A DNA stretch of 64,000 nt from Cupriavidus pauculus (GCF_008693385.1 NZ_CP044067.1:1116001-1180000); one strand, 5' to 3'. Positions 49,115-60,435 are shown, counted from the first letter of the stretch. The notes: generated by a model not told the origin, from the sequence alone. Numbers and translations are program-made.

Positions 49115-50611
49115 TCACGCGACCTCCAGCCCCAGCACCTTTGCCGTCGACGCCCGAATCGCCATGCACGCATTGGCATCGGTTTTCAGATCGATCCCGT
49201 AGGTCGGGATGATGTTGCGCAGCTTGTCCGTCCACCCGCCGCTCTTCAGTTGCCGATCGAAGCATGCCTCCAGCACCTTCACCGCGATGGCTGCCGCGGT
49301 CGAGGCACCCGGGGATGCCCCGAGCAGCGCGACGATGGACTTGTCTGCGCTCGCGACCAGTTCGGTACCGAACTCCAGCGCGCCCGAGTGGTTCGGCTCC
49401 GGCTTGATGATCTGCACCCGCTGGCCCGCCACCGCTTCGACCCACTGTTCGCGCCGCGCGCCCGGATAGAAATCCCTGAGCGTGGCGAACTGATGCGCGC
49501 CCGTTTGCAGGACCTGTCCGATCAGGTATTCGGCCAGCTGCAGGTTGTCGCGCGCCACCGCCAGCATCGGCAGCACATTGCCAGGTTCGATCGAACGGAA
49601 CAGGTCGAAGTACGACCCGTGCTTGAGGAACTTGCTCGAGAAACCGGCATAGGGGCCGAACAGCAGCGACCGCTTGCCCTGTACGATGCGCGTGTCGAGA
49701 TGCGGCACCGACATCGGCGGCGAGCCGTGCGCGGCCTTGCCGTAGACCTTGGCATGATGACGCGCGGCGATATCGTCCGCGTCGCAACGCAGCCAGATCC
49801 CGCTGACCGGGAAGCCGCCGTATCCGTGTCCCTCCGGAATATTCGCGCGCTGGAGCAGATCGAGCGCGCCCCCGCCCGCACCGATGAATACGAAGCGCGC
49901 GGTCACCGTACGCTGCGCGCCGCTGGCTTCGTCCACGGCCGTCACACGCCATCGTTGTCCGTCCGCACGGGCAAGCGCCGTCACACGATGGCGGTAATGG
50001 ACAGCAAAGCCGCCACTCGCCTGCAGATGCGCCACCAGCAGATGGGTCAGCGTGCCGTAGTCCACGTCCGCGCCCGAGTTGATGCGCGTCGCCGCGACGG
50101 GCTGCTTCCCGTCCCGGCCCTCCATGATCAGCGGCGCCCATTCGCCGATCTGCCCATGGTTCTCGCTATAGGCCATGCCGTGATAGCAGTGGTGCGCCGA
50201 CATCGCCTTGAACCGCGCGCGCAGAAAGTCCACGTTCTCCTCGCCCCATACGAAACTCATATGCGGGCAGGCGTGCAGAAAGGCTTGCGGATCCGCGATC
50301 GCGCCGCTGGACACGAGATACGCCCACAACTGCCGCGAGAGGTCGAACTCGGTGTTGACCTCCAGCGCCTCGTGGATATCGATGCTGCCATCCGCGCGCT
50401 GCGGGGTGTAGTTGAGCTCGCAGTTGGCGGCATGCCCGGTACCCGCGTTGTTCCATGCCTGCGAACTCTCCTGCCCGCAATCGCCAAGCGTCTCCAGCAT
50501 GACCAGTTGCAGCGACGGCTCGAGGCTCTTCAGCAGCGTGCCGAACGTCGCGCTCATGATGCCCGCGCCAATCAGCACGACGTCCGTGCTTTCGGTATCG
50601 CTTCCGCTCAT
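49115..50611 (-). CDS. mqo: Malate:quinone oxidoreductase
   Basis: 498 residues from ATG 50611. Membrane-associated FAD enzyme oxidising malate to oxaloacetate with electron transfer to quinone. The N-terminal DVVLIGAGIMSATFGTLLKS is the FAD fold, followed by SQAWNNAGTGHAANCELNYT and later LFGPYAGFSSKFLKHGSYFD and LLGASPGASTAAAIAVKVLE, all Mqo hallmarks. Its ATG overlaps the cupin stop (ATGA). Upstream in the same unit is fumC, whose product malate is Mqo's substrate, so the operon joins two consecutive TCA-cycle steps. Confidence 0.97.
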   Translation of the reverse strand: MSGSDTESTDVVLIGAGIMSATFGTLLKSLEPSLQLVMLETLGDCGQESSQAWNNAGTGHAANCELNYTPQRADGSIDIHEALEVNTEFDLSRQLWAYLVSSGAIADPQAFLHACPHMSFVWGEENVDFLRARFKAMSAHHCYHGMAYSENHGQIGEWAPLIMEGRDGKQPVAATRINSGADVDYGTLTHLLVAHLQASGGFAVHYRHRVTALARADGQRWRVTAVDEASGAQRTVTARFVFIGAGGGALDLLQRANIPEGHGYGGFPVSGIWLRCDADDIAARHHAKVYGKAAHGSPPMSVPHLDTRIVQGKRSLLFGPYAGFSSKFLKHGSYFDLFRSIEPGNVLPMLAVARDNLQLAEYLIGQVLQTGAHQFATLRDFYPGARREQWVEAVAGQRVQIIKPEPNHSGALEFGTELVASADKSIVALLGASPGASTAAAIAVKVLEACFDRQLKSGGWTDKLRNIIPTYGIDLKTDANACMAIRASTAKVLGLEVA

Positions 50612-51012
50612 GATGGTGCCCCCTTCCCTTCGCCGGCCACGAACCGAAGCGGCGTGCCTTCCTGATACACCACGTAGGCGCGGCGCCACGGCTGATCGTC
50701 CAGCAGCCGCCACGTATGGCCGGATCCACTGTTGTCCTGGGCAAGCAGGACATCGCCGGGACGGATCACGAACGTCGCGCCGGATTTCGTCTCGAACTCG
50801 AGCGTGCCCGACAGCGTGATCACATAACGCGGCACGGGATCCTGATGCCACGCGTAAGAGCCGCCCGAGCGCGTTTCCTGGAACGACAGCGCCGTCACGG
50901 CGACCGGCTGGCCCACCGCATCGCCACGAGCGCCCTCCACGAGTTCGAGGTGACCTTCCTCGAATAGCGAGTTGCCGTCCTCGCCGGTCCACATACGCAC
51001 ACATCGGATCAT
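50608..51012 (-). CDS. Small cupin-domain protein
   Basis: 134 residues. The cupin is seen as GGSYAWHQDPVPRYVITLSG (His) and the second motif around RPGDVLLAQDNSGSGHTWRL (terminal His). One conserved domain, probably binding a metal. Its ATG overlaps the stop of the exporter gene and its stop overlaps the mqo ATG, both ATGA, so it is locked between them. A sensor or small-molecule binding role linked to malate/fumarate metabolism is conceivable; nothing in the sequence specifies it. Confidence 0.85.
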   Translation of the reverse strand: MIRCVRMWTGEDGNSLFEEGHLELVEGARGDAVGQPVAVTALSFQETRSGGSYAWHQDPVPRYVITLSGTLEFETKSGATFVIRPGDVLLAQDNSGSGHTWRLLDDQPWRRAYVVYQEGTPLRFVAGEGKGAPS

Positions 51013-52346
51013 CGCGATACTCCTTTCGATTCGAAGAGACGGTGAGGCGAACTGGGGAAGGACGCCAGCGCGAGGCAAAGGCCGGCCGCAATCGCGGTGG
51101 TGACGACCATGGCGGTCACCGCCAGCCCGAGCGTGCCGGCGACCACCGCCAGCGGCGCGTGTTCGCCAGCGTTCATCAGCTGCAGCCCCCCGATTGCCGC
51201 GCGGAACGCGTACGCGCCGGGAATCATTGCCACCACACCCGGAAACGCAAAGGTCACCGCGGGCACACCGATGCGATGCGCCAGGCCGCGTGCCAGCAAC
51301 GTGGCGACGAACGCGGCCGCCAGCGATGCCGCCGCGAGCCCCACCCCGAGCGTCTCCAGTTCCGTGCGCAGGCCATGCCCGACCATCGCGCAGACGATGC
51401 ACGCCCATGCCATGCGCGGCGGTACGTTGAAGAGCAACGCATAGCCTGCGCCGGCCAGCGCGGAAAACAGAAAGTCCTCACCCACGGTCAGCATGACCGA
51501 CGGCGCATTCAGCGGCAGGTCGTCGTTGAACAGGCCCGCGGCGAGCAGCAGGCCCAGCGCGATCGCGAGCACGATCGCGGTCCCGGTCAGCAATCGCGCG
51601 ATGCCCACGCCGGCATGCCCCGACAGCGTGTCCCGAATGCCGTTGAGCAGCGGCACGCCGGGCACGAGAATCATCCCGGCGGCCACGAGGCAAAGCGTCG
51701 GCGACGTGCCCGGAAACAGCCGCATGCCGACGGCGCCGACGGCACCGCCCACGAACGCGCAGATCGCCGCGCCCGCCACGGCGTTCATCTGTAAGCGTCC
51801 GAGCGCCATGCGCAATGCCTGCGTCGCCATGCCGACGACGAGCGAGACCGCGACCACCTCCCATGCGCCGCCGAACAGCCGCGCGAGCGATGCCGCGGCA
51901 ACGCCCACCCCCACGATGACGATCCAGTGCGGATAGCCCGGGCGCTCCCATGGCAGGCGATCGAAGACCGCGGTATCCAATGCCGCCGGGTCCTGGCTAT
52001 CGCTATCGGCAGGCCCGCGGCGCAGCATGTCCGCGAGCACGGCGAGCGTGCCGACGTTGACGGCGGCGCCCGTGAACGTGGCGCCCACCTTCGTGCGGAA
52101 TCCGGCTTCGTTTTCGAGCGTGAGCACGAGCCCGTCCACACAGACGAGCACATGCGCTCGGTAGCCCATGCGCGTGGCCAGCGCCGCCATCGCGGCGCTC
52201 GTATGCGCGGCATCGGCACCGTTCGCCATCATCGAACGGCCAAGCCGCAGCGCAACATGCGCCACCTGTGCAACGTGTTCTACAGGTGCGGATCGGTCCG
52301 TCGCGGCCAGTGCGTGCGTATCGAGATCAAGCCCCGGCGAGTCCAT
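51009..52346 (-). CDS. ThrE-type threonine/serine exporter family protein
   Basis: 445 residues from ATG 52346. The N-terminal part (VALRLGRSMMANGADAAHTS, YRAHVLVCVDGLVLTLENEA) is the DUF1212 half and the C-terminal part the DUF3815-like half, joined as in ThrE. About ten membrane helices, with PGVPLLNGIRDTLSGHAGVG and FPGVVAMIPGAYAFRAAIGG characteristic. ThrE of Corynebacterium exports threonine and serine; here the substrate may be an organic or amino acid tied to the fumarate/malate operon. Its start overlaps the fumC end by 20 bases. Confidence 0.88.
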   Translation of the reverse strand: MDSPGLDLDTHALAATDRSAPVEHVAQVAHVALRLGRSMMANGADAAHTSAAMAALATRMGYRAHVLVCVDGLVLTLENEAGFRTKVGATFTGAAVNVGTLAVLADMLRRGPADSDSQDPAALDTAVFDRLPWERPGYPHWIVIVGVGVAAASLARLFGGAWEVVAVSLVVGMATQALRMALGRLQMNAVAGAAICAFVGGAVGAVGMRLFPGTSPTLCLVAAGMILVPGVPLLNGIRDTLSGHAGVGIARLLTGTAIVLAIALGLLLAAGLFNDDLPLNAPSVMLTVGEDFLFSALAGAGYALLFNVPPRMAWACIVCAMVGHGLRTELETLGVGLAAASLAAAFVATLLARGLAHRIGVPAVTFAFPGVVAMIPGAYAFRAAIGGLQLMNAGEHAPLAVVAGTLGLAVTAMVVTTAIAAGLCLALASFPSSPHRLFESKGVSR

Positions 52347-53784
52347 GGCCGACCATGTCGAGCGGCTTGATCGTGCGATCGAACAGGGCCTCGTCCACCT
52401 TGCCCGAGGCAAGCGCGGCCTGCCTGAGCGTCAGGCCCTCGGCAATGGCCGTTTCCGCGATATGCGCGGCGTTCTGGTAGCCGATGACCGGCGACAGCGC
52501 CGTCACCAGCATGACGCTGCCTTCCACGTACTGCTGGATCTTCTCGCGGTTGATGTCGGTGCCTTCCACCGAATACTTGCGGAACTTGTCGCAACCGTCG
52601 GCAAGGATGCGCGCGGAGTGCAGAAAGTTGTTGATGATCACGGGCCGCATCGCATTGAGCTCGAAGTTGCCCTGGCTACCGGCGAAAGCCACCGCCGAGT
52701 CGTTGCCCATCACCTGCAGGCAGATCATGACCATCGCCTCGCACTGCGTGGGATTCACCTTGCCGGGCATGATCGACGACCCCGGCTCGTTGTCGGGCAG
52801 CTTGAGCTCGCCGAGCCCGCAACGCGGCCCCGACGCCAGCCAGCGCATATCGTTGGCGATCTTCATCAGCACGACGGCCAGGTTTCGCAGCGTACCGTGC
52901 GCGCGGACCATCGCGTCGAGCGAGCCTTGCGCGGCGAACTTGTTCGGCGCGGTGATGAACGGCTTGCCGGTCAGTTGCGCGATCTGGGCGGCAACGGCCT
53001 CGGAAAAGCCCTTTGGCGCATTGAGCCCCGTGCCCACCGCCGTGCCCCCTACCGCGAGCTGATAGAGCCCGCCACGGCAGCCCTCGATATCGGCAATCGC
53101 ATCGCGGATCTGCGCGGCCCAGCCATGCCATTCCTGCCCGACCGTCAGCGGTACCGCGTCCTCCAGATGCGTGCGGCCGATCTTGACGACGTCCTTCCAC
53201 CCTTCGGCCTTGCGCTCGATCAGGTCCGCCAGCTCGCTGACCCGCGGCAACAGCACGGCGTCGATCATCTCGACAGATGCGATATGCATGGCGGTGGGAA
53301 ACGTATCGTTCGACGATTGCCCCATGTTCACGTCGTCGTTGGGGCCAACGGGTTCCTGCGTGCCGAGCGTTCCGCCGAGCAGCTGGATGGCCCGGTTGGA
53401 GAGCACCTCGTTGACGTTCATGTTGCTCTGCGTGCCGGAGCCCGTCTGCCAGACGTACAGCGGATAGTGATCGTCGAGCTTGCCGGCGATGGTCTCGTCC
53501 GCGGCGCGCACGATCGCCGCCTTCTTCCACTCGGGCAGGCGTCCCGCGGCATGGTTGACCAGCGCGCACGCCTTCTTGACGTAGCCGTACGCGTGATAGA
53601 CGGCTTTCGGCATGCGGTCGTCGCCGATCGCGAAGTGCTGCAACGAGCGTTGTGTCTGCGCGCCCCAGTATCTGTCCGCCGGCACCTCGACCTCGCCCAT
53701 GCTGTCGAACTCCCTTCGCATGCCTGTTGCGGTGAGCCCGATTGGGACGTCGCGGAGGACAGGTGTCGAAGGACTGGAGTTCAT
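52327..53784 (-). CDS. fumC: Class II fumarate hydratase
   Basis: 485 residues with an N-terminal extension of about 20 residues relative to E. coli FumC. Interconverts fumarate and malate. The signature GSSIMPGKVNPTQCEAM is complete, as are TGSGTQSNMNVNEVLSNRAI and IGRTHLEDAVPLTVGQEWHG. It is iron-free and oxygen-tolerant in this family. It leads the minus-strand unit fumC, ThrE-like exporter, cupin, mqo. Its last 20 bases are shared with the exporter gene in another frame. Confidence 0.97.
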   Translation of the reverse strand: MNSSPSTPVLRDVPIGLTATGMRREFDSMGEVEVPADRYWGAQTQRSLQHFAIGDDRMPKAVYHAYGYVKKACALVNHAAGRLPEWKKAAIVRAADETIAGKLDDHYPLYVWQTGSGTQSNMNVNEVLSNRAIQLLGGTLGTQEPVGPNDDVNMGQSSNDTFPTAMHIASVEMIDAVLLPRVSELADLIERKAEGWKDVVKIGRTHLEDAVPLTVGQEWHGWAAQIRDAIADIEGCRGGLYQLAVGGTAVGTGLNAPKGFSEAVAAQIAQLTGKPFITAPNKFAAQGSLDAMVRAHGTLRNLAVVLMKIANDMRWLASGPRCGLGELKLPDNEPGSSIMPGKVNPTQCEAMVMICLQVMGNDSAVAFAGSQGNFELNAMRPVIINNFLHSARILADGCDKFRKYSVEGTDINREKIQQYVEGSVMLVTALSPVIGYQNAAHIAETAIAEGLTLRQAALASGKVDEALFDRTIKPLDMVGHGLAGA

Positions 53785-53860
53785 GATGGGGCTCCCAAGG
53801 TCGGACGATGTTTGAGTCTAGTACAGATGCGGACATCACAAACCCTATTACACTCCCCCG

Positions 53861-54592
53861 ATGCGCGATCATCCGCTCCAAATCCCCGCCGACGCTCTTG
53901 TCTGCCACTACTGGCAGGGCGAGCGGTTACGCAGCCGCTCAGTGAGTCACCTCGTGCTCTCGGGCGTCGTCGATATTCCCGAGGCACCCGCCCGTCTGCG
54001 CGCCGACTGGGAACGCGAGATCTCGCAGCATATGACGCTCGACCCCGGCGACGTCGACCAGCTGCCGCTGGCAAGGGCCCGCACGCGCTGGCCCGATTTT
54101 GCGCAATGCGTGCGCGCGGCATCCGGCTGGACCGCCGGGCTCGGCCTGGATGGCCTGCTCGCCGAAAGCGATATCGCGCTCATGGTCTGCCGCGGGGCGC
54201 GGTATCACCACGATGGCGACTACGGCGGCATGGCGTTCTGCAATCTGTTTGTCGGCGAGGACAAGGGGCAGGACGTGCATTTCCCCTGGCTAGGCCTGCG
54301 CATACCGCTGCAGCGCGGCACGATGCTCGTCTTCGATACCTGCCAGCCGCATGCGGTCATCGCGCGCGGCGGCGAGGGATTCAACCCGGCCGATTTCCCG
54401 GCGGACCGCGACGACACGCAGCCGTTTCTCACCTGGGAGTTGCCGATCGAGGATCCGCGCGTCGCGCGGGCGCTGCGGATCGACTTCGATATCGACGCGG
54501 CCACATCGGCCACGCTGGCGGAAGGCCAGTTGCGGCGGGGGGACCAGCGCGTGGCCGTACGTCCCGACTCGGGGGAGTTATTTCTCTCTTGA
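53861..54592 (+). CDS. Hypothetical protein with a 2OG-Fe(II) oxygenase-like core
   Basis: 243 residues. GARYHHDGDYGGMAFCNLFV near residue 110 and DTCQPHAVI near 160 give an H-x-D ... H arrangement like the iron triad of 2-oxoglutarate oxygenases, with FLTWELPIEDPRVARALRID after it. The match is by motif only; the distal Arg is not certain. No signal peptide. It ends 31 bases before the GbsR-like gene on the same strand and is divergent from fumC. Could be a hypothetical of an unrelated jelly-roll family. Confidence 0.6.
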   Translation: MRDHPLQIPADALVCHYWQGERLRSRSVSHLVLSGVVDIPEAPARLRADWEREISQHMTLDPGDVDQLPLARARTRWPDFAQCVRAASGWTAGLGLDGLLAESDIALMVCRGARYHHDGDYGGMAFCNLFVGEDKGQDVHFPWLGLRIPLQRGTMLVFDTCQPHAVIARGGEGFNPADFPADRDDTQPFLTWELPIEDPRVARALRIDFDIDAATSATLAEGQLRRGDQRVAVRPDSGELFLS

Positions 54593-54623
54593 CAGAAACA
54601 ACCGAAAGCCTAGAATACGTCGC

Positions 54624-55151
54624 ATGGAACTGAAACCGATCGCCGAACGTTTCGTGCTGCACTGGGGAGAGATGGGCTCGCGCTGGGGCGTGAACCGCAC
54701 CGTCGCCCAGGTCCACGCGCTGCTCTACCTTGCGGGCCGCCCGATGGACGCGGAAGAGATCACGGTGACGCTCGGCGTGGCGCGATCCAACGTCAGTAAC
54801 AGCCTCAAGGAACTCCAGTCGTGGCACCTCGTGCGCGTGGTGCACCTCAAGGGCGAACGGCGCGATTTCTTCGAGACGTCCACCGATGTCTGGGAACTGT
54901 TCAAGCTGATCGTGGCGGGACGCCGGCAGCGCGAGATCGATCCGACGGCGGTGGCATTGCAGGAATGCCTCGACAATCCGGAAATCGACAAGGAAGACGA
55001 AGGCACGCGGCAGCGCATCGAGGAGACGCTGAAGTTCATCGAGACGATGAGCACGCTTTCCGACGAGATGCTGCGGCTGAAGCCGGAAACACTGATGAAG
55101 ACGCTCGGCGTCACGGCGAAGATCAGCAAGGCCGTGCGGCGCCGCGGCTGA
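54624..55151 (+). CDS. GbsR/MarR-family transcriptional regulator
   Basis: 175 residues from ATG 54624. MELKPIAERFVLHWGEMGSR, then WGVNRTVAQVHALLYLAGRP and ITVTLGVARSNVSNSLKELQ show the GbsR-type winged helix. The C-terminus is a long helix ending MRLKPETLMKTLG-like. GbsR members regulate osmolyte uptake and other stress genes. Here the gene that follows directly is truncated, so its normal target may have been damaged. Confidence 0.9.
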   Translation: MELKPIAERFVLHWGEMGSRWGVNRTVAQVHALLYLAGRPMDAEEITVTLGVARSNVSNSLKELQSWHLVRVVHLKGERRDFFETSTDVWELFKLIVAGRRQREIDPTAVALQECLDNPEIDKEDEGTRQRIEETLKFIETMSTLSDEMLRLKPETLMKTLGVTAKISKAVRRRG

Positions 55152-55155
55152 TGCG

Positions 55156-56085
55156 GTAACCCCGGCCACCGCCGTCGAGTCGCAGGCCAGCCGCTTCGAG
55201 GCGCTGCATCATCTCGCGCCCGCCGCGCTGTTCCGTGCGTGCGCGGCGGCGGGCGTCGCACGCGTGATACAGGTCTCGGCGCTCGGCGCGGCCACCGGCA
55301 CCACGCCGTACTTCCGCAGCAAGCATGCCGCCGATGAGGTGCTGCGCGGATTGCCGGTGCCGTGGCAAATCCTCTATCCATCGCTCATCTATGCCGACGA
55401 TGGCGACTCGGCCGCGATGTTCCGCAGCCTGGTCACGCTGCCCGTCATTCCCGTCCCCGACCTTGGCGACGCGCAGTTCCAGCCCGTGCATATCGACGAC
55501 GTCGCCGATGCGGTGGTCGCGGCCATCGATCCCGCCACGCCGGCCGGGCAATCGTTCGAGCTCGTCGGCACGCGCCGCGTATCGTATCGGGCGATGCTTG
55601 CGGCCTACCGCCGCGCCATGGGGCTCTCCCGCGGGGTCTGGGTCACCATCCCGTCCCCGGCGATGTCCATCGCCGCCCGCGTGGCGGGACGGATTTCCGG
55701 CTCGACGCTCACCCCCGACAACTGGCGCATGCTGCGTGCGGGCAGCAGCGGCGATCCCCGCGCGATGACCGCACTGCTCGGCCGCGCACCGTTGCCAATC
55801 GAACGATTCATCGCGCCCGCCGACGCCGCCAAGCTGCGCCAGCGCGCGCTGGCCACGTGGCGCACGCCACTGCTGCGCGCGGTGCTCGCGATCGTCTGGC
55901 TGGCCACCGCGCTCACGCTGTTCGCGTATCCGCGCGATGCCAGCCTCGCCCTGCTCGCGGCGGTCGGGTTGCAGGGCGATGCGGCCAACGTCGCCCTCTA
56001 CGGTGCCATTGGCGTGGATGCCGCCATCGGCATCGCGTGCCTGGTCTGGCCGCGTCGCGCGGGGATGAAGCCCACGTCGCGGTGA
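55156..56085 (+). pseudogene. 5'-truncated SDR/NmrA-like gene with DoxX-like C-terminus
   Basis: From 55156 the frame reads TAVESQASRFEALHHLAPAA, LFRACAAAGVARVIQVSALG and then a full SDR middle (YFRSKHAADEVLRGLPVPWQ, VPVPDLGDAQFQPVHIDDVA). The C-terminus is hydrophobic with about four helices, as in fused SDR-DoxX_2 proteins. The first 80 or so residues, including the GxxGxxG cofactor motif, are missing. No good start exists: the best is GTG 55264, in mid-domain. The cut lies at the GbsR stop, suggesting a deletion that removed the 5' end. About 310 of roughly 420 codons remain. Confidence 0.75.
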
Positions 56086-56115
56086 GGGCATTGATAGGGA
56101 AGAAACTGGCTCTGA

Positions 56116-56136
56116 TAGTATACCCCCCTACCCTAT
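56116..56136. promoter_or_regulatory. RcnR-like operator upstream of the metal regulator
   Basis: TAGTATA followed by a run of six C (56123-56128) and TACCCTA. RcnR/DmeR-type operators are a G/C tract flanked by TACT/AGTA-like arms, and the left arm AGTA plus C6 agrees with that. The site is about 13 bases before the ATG, within the 5' leader, and would cover the start of transcription. Confidence 0.55.
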
Positions 56137-56148
56137 TTTCGATACCCC

Positions 56149-56424
56149 ATGAGCCACACGATCCACGACAAGCAGAAGCTGCTCAATCGCGTCCGCCGCA
56201 TCCGCGGACAGATCGATGCCATCGAGCGTGCGCTCGAGGAGGAGAAGGGCTGCATGGACGTGCTGCAGCAGATCACGAGCTGCCGCGGGGCGATGAATGG
56301 GCTGCTGACGGTGGTGCTCGAGGACCATATCCGCACGCATCTGACCGATGCCGAGCCCGCCGAAGACGGTGAGGCCAACGCGCGCGAGCAACTGATCGAA
56401 GTCGTTCGCAGCTACTTCAGGTAA
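56149..56424 (+). CDS. RcnR/DmeR-like metal-sensing repressor (CsoR family)
   Basis: 91 residues. A four-helix repressor of the CsoR/RcnR/FrmR family. The ligand set is His3, Cys35, His60 and His64 (counted in the translation), the set known for nickel/cobalt sensing in RcnR and different from the Cys-His-Cys of CsoR. RRIRGQIDAIERALEEEKGC is the DNA-binding helix region. It precedes a CDF exporter with a His-rich loop by 13 bases, so it probably derepresses that exporter when cobalt or nickel is high. Confidence 0.93.
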   Translation: MSHTIHDKQKLLNRVRRIRGQIDAIERALEEEKGCMDVLQQITSCRGAMNGLLTVVLEDHIRTHLTDAEPAEDGEANAREQLIEVVRSYFR

Positions 56425-56437
56425 GCAGGATTTCGCC

Positions 56438-57409
56438 ATGCATACGCACGACCTTTCCCCCTGGACGCACACGCACGTTTTCGACGCCGGCAACCGCGCG
56501 GCCGAGCGCGGCACACGGCTCGTCATGGTCATTACCGCGGTCACGATGTTCGTCGAGATCGCCGCGGGCCTGTGGTTCAATTCCATGGCGCTGCTCGCCG
56601 ACGGCTGGCATATGAGCTCGCATGCGCTGGCCATCGGCCTCAGCGCGTTCGCGTATGCGGCCGCCCGCCGTTATGCCGGCGACGCGCGCTTTACGTTCGG
56701 CACGTGGAAGATCGAAGTGCTGGCCGGCTTTGCGAGCGCCATCTTCCTTCTGGGCATTGCCGCGCTCATGGTGTTCGGCTCCGTCGAGCGCATGATCAGT
56801 CCGCAGGCCATCCACTACCAGGAAGCGATGGCCGTGACCGCCATTGGCCTCGTCGTCAATCTGGCGTGCGCGATGATCCTTGGCGGCGCCCATGGCCACG
56901 ATCACGGGCACGCTCATGGGCACAACCATGGCCACAACCATGGCCACGGGCACCATCACGACCACGCGCACGACCTGAACCTTCGCTCGGCCTACGTCCA
57001 CGTGCTGGCCGACGCGGCCACGTCGGTGCTCGCCATCCTTGCCCTCGCGGGCGGCTGGCTGTTCGGGTGGGGCTGGCTCGATCCGGTCATGGGCATCGTC
57101 GGCGCCGTGCTGGTCGGCGTGTGGGCCTTCGGCCTGCTGCGGCAGACCGGCGTGGTGCTGCTCGACCGCGAAATGGATCATCCGGTCGTCGCCGAGATCC
57201 GCGAGGTGCTGGCGTCGTTCAACGTCGGCCCCGAAGGCACGCAGGTCGCCGACCTCCATGTGTGGCGCGTGGGCAAGGACAAGTTTTCCTGCGCGATCAG
57301 CCTCGTGACCCATGACGCCGACCTGTCGCCGGCGCACGTGCGGAACGCCCTGCGCATCCACGAAGAGATCGTCCACGTGACCGTGGAGATCCATCGCTGC
57401 GCCGACTGA
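56438..57409 (+). CDS. dmeF: CDF family divalent-metal exporter (DmeF-like)
   Basis: 323 residues. Six membrane helices; the CDF motifs are ALLADGWHMSSHALAIGL (Asp and His) and AYVHVLADAATSVLAILA (His-x3-Asp) in helices 2 and 5. Between helices 4 and 5 is a His-rich loop of about 25 residues (HDHGHAHGHNHGHNHGHG), as in DmeF of Cupriavidus metallidurans. The N-terminus MHTHDLSPWTHTH is also His-rich. The exporter removes cobalt and related ions from the cytoplasm. It is the second gene of an operon with the RcnR-like repressor. Gene symbol given by resemblance. Confidence 0.93.
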   Translation: MHTHDLSPWTHTHVFDAGNRAAERGTRLVMVITAVTMFVEIAAGLWFNSMALLADGWHMSSHALAIGLSAFAYAAARRYAGDARFTFGTWKIEVLAGFASAIFLLGIAALMVFGSVERMISPQAIHYQEAMAVTAIGLVVNLACAMILGGAHGHDHGHAHGHNHGHNHGHGHHHDHAHDLNLRSAYVHVLADAATSVLAILALAGGWLFGWGWLDPVMGIVGAVLVGVWAFGLLRQTGVVLLDREMDHPVVAEIREVLASFNVGPEGTQVADLHVWRVGKDKFSCAISLVTHDADLSPAHVRNALRIHEEIVHVTVEIHRCAD

Positions 57410-57415
57410 CGCAAG

Positions 57416-57446
57416 AAAAAATGGCCCGTCGCGGATGACGGGCCAT
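57416..57446 (-). terminator. Rho-independent terminator of katG (bidirectional)
   Basis: A perfect 10-base stem (ATGGCCCGTC / GACGGGCCAT) with a six-base loop. On the minus strand it is followed by TTTTTC, and it lies 29-59 bases beyond the katG stop. On the plus strand it follows dmeF by 12 bases and could also end that transcript. Confidence 0.85.
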
Positions 57447-57474
57447 CTTCACTACCCCTGCGTGACGTCCGCAG

Positions 57475-59748
<2,274 letters not shown>

Positions 59749-59970
59749 CTACCGCACGTAGTTCTGATGATTCCGCGTCAACGCAAAATATAGGTGAGAT
59801 GCCGCGTCAACAACATGTGAGGATAGCAATCGCCTCGATAGCGCATTGCTATGACGCCTGTTTGAATGCGTGCCCGTGGTGGGGTTAGTCCCCACCGAAT
59901 GCTGCGCGGCACCTGACCTATAGTGGGCTTACGCAAGACAACTGCAGCGATCACGCTCGGAGGTTGCGTC

Positions 59971-60435
59971 ATGACCATGGCCACCACGCTGGCGCGGAGC
60001 CTTACCCGCAAGCAGGTCCGCTTTGAAACCGTGCGCCGCGCCCGCGGCCCGGATCCCGTGCAAGACACGCATATTCCGGGCGATCGGCTGGCCCGGGCCG
60101 TACTGCTGGAGGACGATCGCGGCTACGTCATCGCGGTGCTGCCCTCCACGCATCGATTGCGATTGTCGGAAATCTGCGCGCAGAGCGGCCGCGCGCTCCG
60201 GCGTGTGCATGGCGACGGCGTGCGCGAGGTGTTCCGCGACTGCGCTTTCAATGCGCTGCCCCCGATCGGCATGCTGCATCGCACACCGACGTGGGTCGAC
60301 GACAGCCTGCTGCTGCATGGCGACGTCTACTTCGAGTCCGGCGACCGGGAAGAAGTCGTGCATATGACCACCGCGGAGTTCGGCGCGCTGCTGGCCGATG
60401 CGCGGCACGGGCATTTCTCGCATCGGTCGATGTAG
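59971..60435 (+). CDS. YbaK/ProX-type aminoacyl-tRNA deacylase family protein
   Basis: 154 residues from ATG 59971 (CGGAGG upstream; a longer form from 59923 is open). YVIAVLPSTHRLRLSEICAQ and DCAFNALPPIGMLHRTPTWV, then VVHMTTAEFGALLADARH match the YbaK/prolyl-tRNA synthetase-associated domain, which hydrolyses mischarged aminoacyl-tRNA. The usual conserved Lys of the active site cannot be placed with confidence. Cytoplasmic, single gene, divergent from katG. Confidence 0.82.
   Translation: MTMATTLARSLTRKQVRFETVRRARGPDPVQDTHIPGDRLARAVLLEDDRGYVIAVLPSTHRLRLSEICAQSGRALRRVHGDGVREVFRDCAFNALPPIGMLHRTPTWVDDSLLLHGDVYFESGDREEVVHMTTAEFGALLADARHGHFSHRSM

Noticed and set aside
52168..54633. 821-residue plus-strand open frame
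   Set aside because: Antisense to fumC and the exporter, then out of frame with the oxygenase-like gene.
56895..56970. Repetitive CATGGGCAC-like DNA considered as a repeat or CRISPR-like array
   Set aside because: It encodes the His-rich loop of the DmeF-like exporter.
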